From Symsagittifera roscoffensis (taxonomy: Eukaryota > Xenacoelomorpha > Acoela > Convolutidae): DNA of 60,000 nucleotides. This document shows, piece after piece, positions 53,190 to 60,000 of the stretch. The translations under genes and the position numbers were made by a program. How positions within the stretch are numbered: position 1 is the first letter of the stretch; the number at the start of each line of letters is the position of its first letter. The DNA lies in assembly GCF_963678635.1 (NCBI RefSeq), contig NC_087066.1, positions 49,783,581 through 49,843,580 on the forward strand. Direction: 5' to 3'. The notes beneath the pieces are model-generated. The model did no database searches. It was not told the origin of the DNA and saw only the letters and a list, made by a program, of their open reading frames with translations.

Positions 53190-54385
53190 TCAAAACCTTC
53201 TTCTCATCGCACGTACAGTGTCCAGAATGCCTCGATTGTTTTCTAGCACATTCTGTCTAAGAACTACGTTGACTTCTCTCTTTCGTTTTTCGGCTAAATT
53301 CAATTCTCTTACCAGGTAATCGTGGATGTTCGCGATCATCGGTGGGCTCAGCTCGAAAGCGTCCATGCCCAATGCTGCTACTCGAGGAGTTAAGTGCAAC
53401 CACTTGTCTGTCTCCGGTTTCATTCGCAAAACCATAGCTTCCAAGTGATTTTTCGTTTCTTTGGCGTTCTGCCTCTTTCGCTTTTCTACTTCATCAACTT
53501 CTATTCCTCTGAACCACAGGTCATTAGAAGTCTCCACTATCATTTGATGATCATCGTCATTTCCAGGTTTCAATTTGAGCTGCATGCTGAAATTGGACAG
53601 TTCCAATCCCAACACCAATCCCAACACAGGCAAGTGTAATGAATGATCTTTCAATCCTCTCATTGCGTTTTCTATATCTGACCATACTGCATGTAATTCT
53701 GACCTCAGAGGTCTCAGATTCTTCGCCTCTACTTTGCTACCTAGGGCAGGTCTGATCACATCATTATTTCCTTCTGAGAGGAGCGCAATCATTGCATACA
53801 CAAATTTCAATCCGCCCAGGAAGTGCTCATATCCCGGGGATAACACAAATAATGGCTTCTGGGTTATATTCTGGAACCAGCCTTCTTTCAACATGTTCAT
53901 CATCTCACCTATGGACTCCAGAACGTCTTTGATTGCTGGCCCTACAGCAGCTTCTGCTGCTCCTGGCTCTCTGAGTCTGCTCAGGTCAGCTCTGCTGTGT
54001 AAGTGATCGTTGATGGCGGTAAAACCGATCGTTATCGGGTTCATTTCGGTTCGGTCTGTCGTTGAACCCCCATTGCCATTGATGTGGATGGCATCCAATC
54101 CAGGTCGGTTCCAGCCAACATTATCACGTCGGGCCAGAACATGGACTTGGAGGTGTTCACAAAGTCCGAGCTCGCAATCACTAGTATCTTCGCCTTTCTC
54201 ATCTCTGCGTTGTCGTAGACAGCGAAAATGGTCTCGTATATTCTGAATCTCAATTCACCATATCGCTCTACATCACTTTCTTGTGTTACTTGCTTCGGAT
54301 GAGCTCTCTTCATCACATGAGCTGGAGGCGCTCGTACTTGTTTAGATAACTTCACATGTTGCCCAGTGGGTGCTCGCCTTGTCAA
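53190..54385 (-). pseudogene. Large unrecognised domain, right copy
   Basis: Frames 54385-54041 and 54098-53190 equal 13590-13246 and 13303-12395, with the same frameshift near the TTG-opened second frame. Only one amino-acid change was noticed in the 302-codon piece (a Gly/Ala exchange in the RGDLS/RADLS segment). This leaves the longest open frame of the family present twice in the window. Confidence 0.6.
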
Positions 54386-54434
54386 GAAACTCCTCAGTCA
54401 TTCCTCTCTGGTTTGCTCACCGTGATTCTTCCTT

Positions 54435-55199
54435 ACATCTTGCAATGATGCTCTGGTATTCACTGGACCCATGGTGTTGTCTGAGGGCAGTCCCTCAAGG
54501 TCAGCCAACCGTAATGCTGTCGTAGAGCTGAAGTTGAATTCTGCCGCAGATACCAGTCCACTCCTACGATCGACTACAAACCAATTACAGTCAGTCTCGC
54601 GCCATTCAGCAGTCTGATTGAATCAGCTGCAATTCTTAGTGTCTGAAGGTTCAATTTCATCAAATCCTGCTTGTAAACGAGCCAGGGGGATGTTATCCAT
54701 CTTGACCACATCAGGGAACTTCCATCTGGAGGTCACTCTTCCCTTGAAGTGCCTAATGTTGTATCAGTCGTCTGATTGACTGGTCAGATCATTCGTCCAG
54801 CATTGCGACCTGCCATTTTACGCAGTATGTTGTTCGACCTCACGAAATTTTTATTGTGTCATTTAGCCTTGGCTGACTGTGTTCTTGCGTTCATCGCTAT
54901 AGCGTAGACTGTCACTACTGCTCACTGAAACTTTTGCCACACTGCAGTAAACAAGAACACCAGCATTACTTCCCATTGTCTGAGCTTCTAGACAGCTCAT
55001 TGGAGGCTATAAGAATCTTGACGTCCGCGATTCTGCCCGGGATCATCAACTCAACCATTTGATACAGCTGGGCTACTGTTGCACCTCCGAATGCCATCAC
55101 CCTAAAGATCCACGGAGTTTTTGAGTTCTGCAAAACTCTCACTAGACTATCGCCCAATGTCAAATGTGACGTTCCAAGGGGTGGTTGCTGCATTTTCAT
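54435..55199 (-). pseudogene. SGNH-hydrolase-like domain, copy C (as copy A)
   Basis: Identical in structure to 13640-14404, with the same loss of block V: GDSL (55154-55143), GGATVAQLYQM and ILIASNELSRS. Confidence 0.6.
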
Positions 55200-55208
55200 T
55201 GCTGGACT

Positions 55209-56127
55209 TCAACTTGATCTATTGAAACATGCTCGCATCTCCGTATCCGCGACTCCCGTGAAGCTGTTATTGGTCTGATTATTCATCTGTACGTCTAGCA
55301 CACGCAATACTTTCTGCATCGGCGTCTCCCTGATCTTTATAGTGGAGGTTTTTCCTGACTTCATCGTCGTAGTAGCTGCTGTCTCCTTTACCACTTCTGA
55401 GGAAAGCTTTACTCTGCCGGTATCATCAAGGGTTCTATAGGGTGCAAAGACCCCGGAACTTGGCACGCTCCTGTTGGCCAAGAGTCGACCAGCTTTTTAA
55501 CCACTGGAAAACCCAAGGTGTCGCTTGGGTCCGGTATTGTCACTCTAACGGGTCCTGTTAGAACTTTCACCGTTGTTTGACTCAGTTCACGAGGCATCAG
55601 AAGCTCCATCGGCCGAGATTGCTCCTTATATTCCTGCCTCAAGCGTTCTATCTCTTTTCCTGGCGTTTTAAATCAGACCATAAATAGTCAGTTCCACATA
55701 TCTCACAAGGTTTTTCTCACTCGGTCCAGGTCGTTTCTTTTTTCGCTCAGATCTTCCATGGTTTCATTCGTCTGCACTTTTTCTTCTACTCCGGCTCTCT
55801 TGGCGGGCGCTGCAGCTTTCAACTTTGAGTTAGAAGAGGCAACCTCGCCTCTCATTTTTGGTGAATAGCTTGATAGGTACTCCTCAAGCCGGGCCTAGGC
55901 CTATTTGAGAGAAGCATCTCTCCAGGCTGGTACGTCCTCGTGGTACCCACTCCGGGTTCATGCGGCAAGTCGCATTCTGAGAGAGCTCCAGTTCTCCATC
56001 TCAAAACAAGCTGACTTTGGCGGTCCAATATTCCTTGCTCGCCCCATGCTGCCATCCGCAAGACTTCCGTGAGGCGGTCCCCACGGTTGTCTTTCCCTAG
56101 AATGTTCGTCAGAGCAGCCGCCAACAT
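55209..56127 (-). pseudogene. Extension segment before SGNH-like domain, right copy
   Basis: Equals 14414-15332 apart from a few substitutions (for example one Ala-to-Pro change at 56127-55852). Broken in the same places. Confidence 0.45.
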
Positions 56128-56260
56128 GACTACCTCTAGATAATTGTGGGCCTAGTCTCTTTCCAGTTGCCTACGTTAGAGCTCGTCTATGACTGGCCCT
56201 ATGTAGAACTCGGCCATATCCATCAACTCGTTGTCCATTCTGGTTCGTTTCGCTCATTGA

Positions 56261-57150
56261 ATTCTATAATTTATTTTCGCAATAGGTTGAACTTTAATGA
56301 TTAAATTAATCAATCATGATTAGAAACAAGGTCACGACTGTCACATTTGTCAACATTGCTCCAAATTCATAATAAAAAGTATTCAAAAACAGTCAAATAA
56401 AAAGATTTAATGAGCAGTCAGATAAAATTCAATAAAATCTAAAAATTTGATTTTGATTCAAGAGTGGACACTCCACTCTATTGATTTATTCTTAGAATTA
56501 TTGTTTGGGCATTCGTGGTAATCAACCCTTCTAAACACAAGATCCTAATGACATAACATCATAACACATAATATATCCTATTTTCAATCTAATTTGAAAT
56601 AATACTTCTTATGTAGACACGCTTCTATCTTGGTATCCGAAAAGATTACATGTATCAGCGCATATAGCTCCCGAGGATGCAATCTTCCTCTGTTTGGGTC
56701 ACACACCGGAAGCAAATGTTCTTTCACTCCCCTCTCCAGCAAGAAGTCTCTTAATCTCTTAAGGAACAAAATCAAATCTTCAGTGTCCACGTGCTGCTTC
56801 TCCGTCGCCCTCGTCACCAAGAAGCATAATTACTGCTACAACCCCATTCCTGGTCTTTGCTTCCATAAAAACTTTATGTTTTTGTACTCTCTGCTAAAAT
56901 CTGCTGCTAGTGCTGTTCTAAAAATCATACCCGCGGTGATAGCTATCGCACATGTCCTGTCCTTAAGTATAAAATCGCTGTCTGTTAGTTTTAATGTACT
57001 TGAAATTTCACTTGGCAGGTTTAAATATGACTCTGCTACTCTCCCTATGTCTGGATCCTTAGGCCTTCATCTGTTTCTGCTTCTAAGTCACCTATTTCTC
57101 CTGCGATTTCAATTTTTTTTTTTAAAATATTATTCAGTGTGGGTAAGTTC
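56261..57150 (-). pseudogene. Spacer and extension remnant, right copy
   Basis: Equals 15466-16356: AT-rich spacer to about 56583, then the frame 56820-56584 with LLPVCDPNRG and the broken continuation to about 57145. A base-count difference in the A/T run near 57113-57123 extends one plus-strand frame here, which I consider meaningless. Confidence 0.4.
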
Positions 57151-57222
57151 TACCCCCTCTCCCTGGACAAAACATCCATCGCATACCGGATATTAAACTT
57201 TGGTTGAACGCAGGAATGAACA

Positions 57223-58134
57223 ATGGCCCTTCCTGGGCTGCCCAGGAAGGATCTTGTTTGTCATTCCTTATGTATTTCATGCTCTCGCGGTCCACGTCCT
57301 GAAACGTCACACTGGTTTACTTGGGGTCTGATGTCATTTCATTCAACCACTCCAAGACGCGCAGGTTTGTCAATTCTTGTAAGTAAGACTGCTGCTGTTC
57401 GTCGTCAAATTCCACGTCGGGCTTAGTCCGACCGTCGATCCATTCTGTGTCTTGGTCAAAGACAATGTCTACATCCTGTGACACAGTTATCTCCTCTAGA
57501 CCAACTGAGTTTTCTACTATCTTTTTCAGGTCTGTCCTGTCCACTACGAAGTTGTCTCCGTAAGGCTTATACGTCTGCATCGAAAAAAGTAGATCCGGTT
57601 CGATGTTCTTGGGAACCTCTATATGCTCGGGGTTTTCCCAGTCCTCCTCTGCATAGGGTTAGGTTTCTTCATCCGCTTTAATTATTCCATTAGGACCCAG
57701 GTTCAATGGCGGACTTGTTTCTTATTCCAGTGCCTCATTCCCGTCGTTCTTTTCCCTGATGCCTTTCTCATTGACTTCGCAAGCAGGATCCATCATCAAT
57801 TATTCGCACTCCTTCATGTCTTCAGATATATTACGTCTTCTGTGGATGGATTACGTGGTTTGATGTTTTGGTACTCAGTCTGTAAAAACTTCCCTCCTGA
57901 TGCACTTCCGTTATCATGAACGGTCCCCTCCATTTCTTCAGGTGTTTCTTCGTTCCTTTCGCTGAAAAACTCACACGTAGTCTCCTACTGAGTAAATTTT
58001 TGCACCAGCTGCTCTCTAATCAAACTTTTTCCTCTGCCTCGCCTGAGCTTGTTGCGTATTGCGTCTACAAAAGTCGTTTAGCTCCTGTTGACGTCTTATC
58101 ACATCTCTTACAGAGACTTTCATACTCCGGGTAG
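57223..58134 (-). pseudogene. Post-integrase region, right copy
   Basis: Equals 16428-17339, including the fusion to the large domain at 58134/58135. The 87-codon acidic frame (57580-57317) is unchanged. Confidence 0.5.
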
Positions 58135-59008
58135 AACCACAGGTCATTAGAAATCTCCACTATCATTTGATGATCATCGTCAATTCCAGGTTTCAATTTG
58201 AGCTGCATGATGAAAATAGACAGTTCCAATCCCAACACCAATCCCAACCCAGGCAAGTGTAATGAATGATCTTTCAATCTTCTCAAGGCGTTTTATATAT
58301 CTGACCATACTGCATGTAATTCTGACCTCAGAGGTCTCAGATTCTTCGCCTCTACTTTGCTACCTAGGGCAGGTCTGATCACATCATTATTTCCTTCTGA
58401 GAGGAGCGCAATCATTGCATACACAAATTTCAATCCGCCCAGGAAGTGCTCATATCCCGGGGATAACACAAATAATGGCTTCTGGGTTATATTCTGGAAC
58501 CAGCCTTCTTTCAACATGTTCATCATCTCACCTATGGACTCCAGAACGTCTTTGATTGCTGGCCCTACAGCAGCTTCTGCTGCTCCTGGCTCTCTGAGTC
58601 TGCTCAGGTCACCTCTGCTGTGTAAGTGATCGTTGATGGCGGTAAAACCGATCGTTATCGGGTTCATTTCGGTTCGGTCTGTCCTTGAACCCCAATTGCC
58701 ATTGATGTGGATGGCATCCAATCCAGGTCGGTTCCAGCCAACATTATCACGTCGGGCCAGAACAAGGACCTGGAGGTGTTCACAAAGTCCGAGCTCGCAA
58801 TCACTAGTATTTTCGCCTTTCTCATCTCTGCGTTGTCGTAGACAGCGAAGATGGTCTCGTCTATTCTGAATCTCAATTCACAATATCGTTCTACATCAAT
58901 TTCTTGTGTTACTTGCTTCGGATGAGCTCTCTTCTTCACATGAGCTGGAGGCGCTCGCACTTGTTTAAATATCTTCACATGATGCCCAGTGGGTGCTCGC
59001 CTTGTCAA
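58065..59008 (-). pseudogene. Large unrecognised domain, right copy of copy B
   Basis: Equals 17270-18213: frames 59008-58664, 58721-58293 and 58286-58135. One residue change was noticed (Asp for Gly in SSDFVNTS). Confidence 0.55.
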
Positions 59009-59560
59009 AAAACTCCTTATTCATTCCTCTCTGGTTTGCTCACCGTGATTCTTCCTTACATCTTGCAATGATGCTCTGGTATTCACAGGACCCATGGTGT
59101 TGTCTGAGGGCAGTCCCTCAAGGTCAGCCAACCGTAATGCTGTCGTAGAGCTGATGTTGATTTTGTGCCGCTATCTACCAGTCCACCCCTACGATCGACT
59201 ACAAACCAATTACAGAGAGTCTCGCGCCAATCAGTCAGCAGTCTGATTGAATCACCTGCAAATCTTAGTGTCTGAAGGTTCAATTTCATCAAATCCTGCT
59301 TGTAAACGAGCCAAGGGGATGTTATCCATCTTGGCCACATCAGGGAACTTCCATCCGGAGGTCTCTCTTCCCTGGAAGTGTCTAATGTTGTATCCGTCGT
59401 CTGATTGACTGGTCCCGATCTTCGTCGGGGATGAATAATCCTTTTTGCTAGTGCTTCACCCAGTCGATCCAATACGTCTCACCTCTCTTCTTACTCACTC
59501 GAGCTCTGTATTACTTGCGGCACGGCTGGGACTGATCTTAAGCGTGTCTCCAGATTAGGC
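59009..59560 (-). pseudogene. Pro/Arg-rich linker, right copy
   Basis: Equals 18214-18766 with two small insertions (near 59163 and 59232). The frame 59472-59083 is open for 129 codons here, so the inserted bases remove or bypass stops present in the left copy. Confidence 0.5.
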
Positions 59561-59579
59561 GGCACAAAGGTTTAAATCG

Positions 59580-60000
59580 CCGGCAAGTTAGTCGCTTCCT
59601 CCATTCTTCAGCTCCAATTCGTCTAATAGTTCCTGGAAGACATGTTTCATCCAAAGTTGTCATTTTATACTGTCGAATGGTCTTCCGTCATTGGTGAATT
59701 TGTCTCAATCCAGAGCCCTGAACTCGTGCTCCAAGTCCAATAAGATCATTCGTCCAGCATTGCGACCTGCCATTTTACGCAGTATGTTGTTCGACCTCAC
59801 GGCTTTTTCATTGCGTCTTCTAGCCTTGGCTGACTGTGTTCTTGCGTTCATCGCTATAGCGTAGACTGTCACTACTGCTCACTGAAACTTTTGCCACACT
59901 GAAGTAAACAAGAACACCAGCATTACTTCCCATTGAGCTTGTTCTGGGTCTGAGCTTCTAGACACCTCATTGGTGGCTATAAGATTCTTGACGTCCGCGA
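59580..60000 (-). pseudogene. SGNH-hydrolase-like domain, copy D, cut by window end
   Basis: Corresponds to 18780-19205. The block V region (DGRPFD-like) is at about 59690-59670, and the block III region follows toward 60000. The GDSL block lies beyond the window. Confidence 0.55.

Larger units (their letters stand above)
52397..60000. repeat. Right copy of the direct duplication of 11602-19205
   Basis: Matches the left block at a constant offset of about 40795 bases to the window end, so the true extent is unknown. Contains the large domain (53190-54385), SGNH-like piece copy C (54966-55199), the extension segment 55209-56127, spacer, post-integrase region 57317-58134, the second large-domain copy (58065-59008), its linker, and the start of SGNH-like copy D. 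Identity is very high, above 99 percent by eye. Confidence 0.95.

Noticed and set aside
1-60000. CRISPR arrays, rRNA or tRNA genes, bacterial operons
   Set aside because: None seen. The repeats are long and direct or inverted without regular short repeat-spacer structure, and the coding content is of eukaryotic mobile elements.

Overview
This is eukaryotic DNA, almost certainly from an invertebrate animal, made almost entirely of mobile elements in various states of decay. I see no ordinary host gene, no rRNA or tRNA gene and no CRISPR array. The animal assignment rests on a Polinton/Maverick element and a Ty3/gypsy-class retroelement; I cannot name the phylum from sequence alone. Nearly every reading frame is broken by stops or frameshifts, so most entries are pseudogenes.

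Layout. (1) 43-9698: three direct tandem copies of a ~3.2 kb unit with a decayed minus-strand reading frame. (2) 9.8-31.2 kb: a rearranged Ty3/gypsy-class retroelement read on the minus strand: gag (31.2-29.6 kb), protease-side region (29.65-28.86 kb), reverse transcriptase (28.3-27.4 kb), a second gag copy occupying the place of most of RNase H (27.4-25.6 kb), a duplicated pol middle part (25.6-24.2 and 24.1-22.75 kb), integrase (22.7-21.6 kb), then a very long 3' coding extension present in two partial tandem copies (22-17.3 kb and 17.3-9.8 kb). The extension contains an SGNH/GDSL-hydrolase-like domain and a large unrecognised domain. (3) 31.2-37.5 kb: repeated, plus-strand, AT-rich remnants of another retroelement, with two pieces resembling the N-terminal part of a reverse transcriptase. 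(4) 37542-52398: a complete-length but inactivated Polinton/Maverick (~14.9 kb) with ~400 bp terminal inverted repeats. (5) 52397-60000: a near-identical direct copy of 11602-19205, starting exactly where the Polinton ends.

The Polinton carries, on the plus strand, a frameshifted unknown gene, a small accessory gene with stops, a run of small genes resembling PC4-type ssDNA-binding proteins, an exonuclease-like gene, the packaging ATPase, a gene of unknown function, the retroviral-type integrase, penton (minor capsid), a basic core-like protein, the double-jelly-roll major capsid protein, a small membrane protein and an adenovirus-type cysteine protease. On the minus strand only the N-terminal zinc-finger part of the protein-primed DNA polymerase is left. 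Together these are the replication, integration and virion-assembly modules of a virus-like transposon; stops, frameshifts and changed catalytic residues say this copy is dead.

Most worth a second look: the SGNH-type domain in the retroelement extension, the PC4-like cluster and the CCAAT/CRE-rich sequences flanking an early Polinton gene, and the abrupt junction where the Polinton end coincides with the start of a 40.8-kb-spaced duplication.
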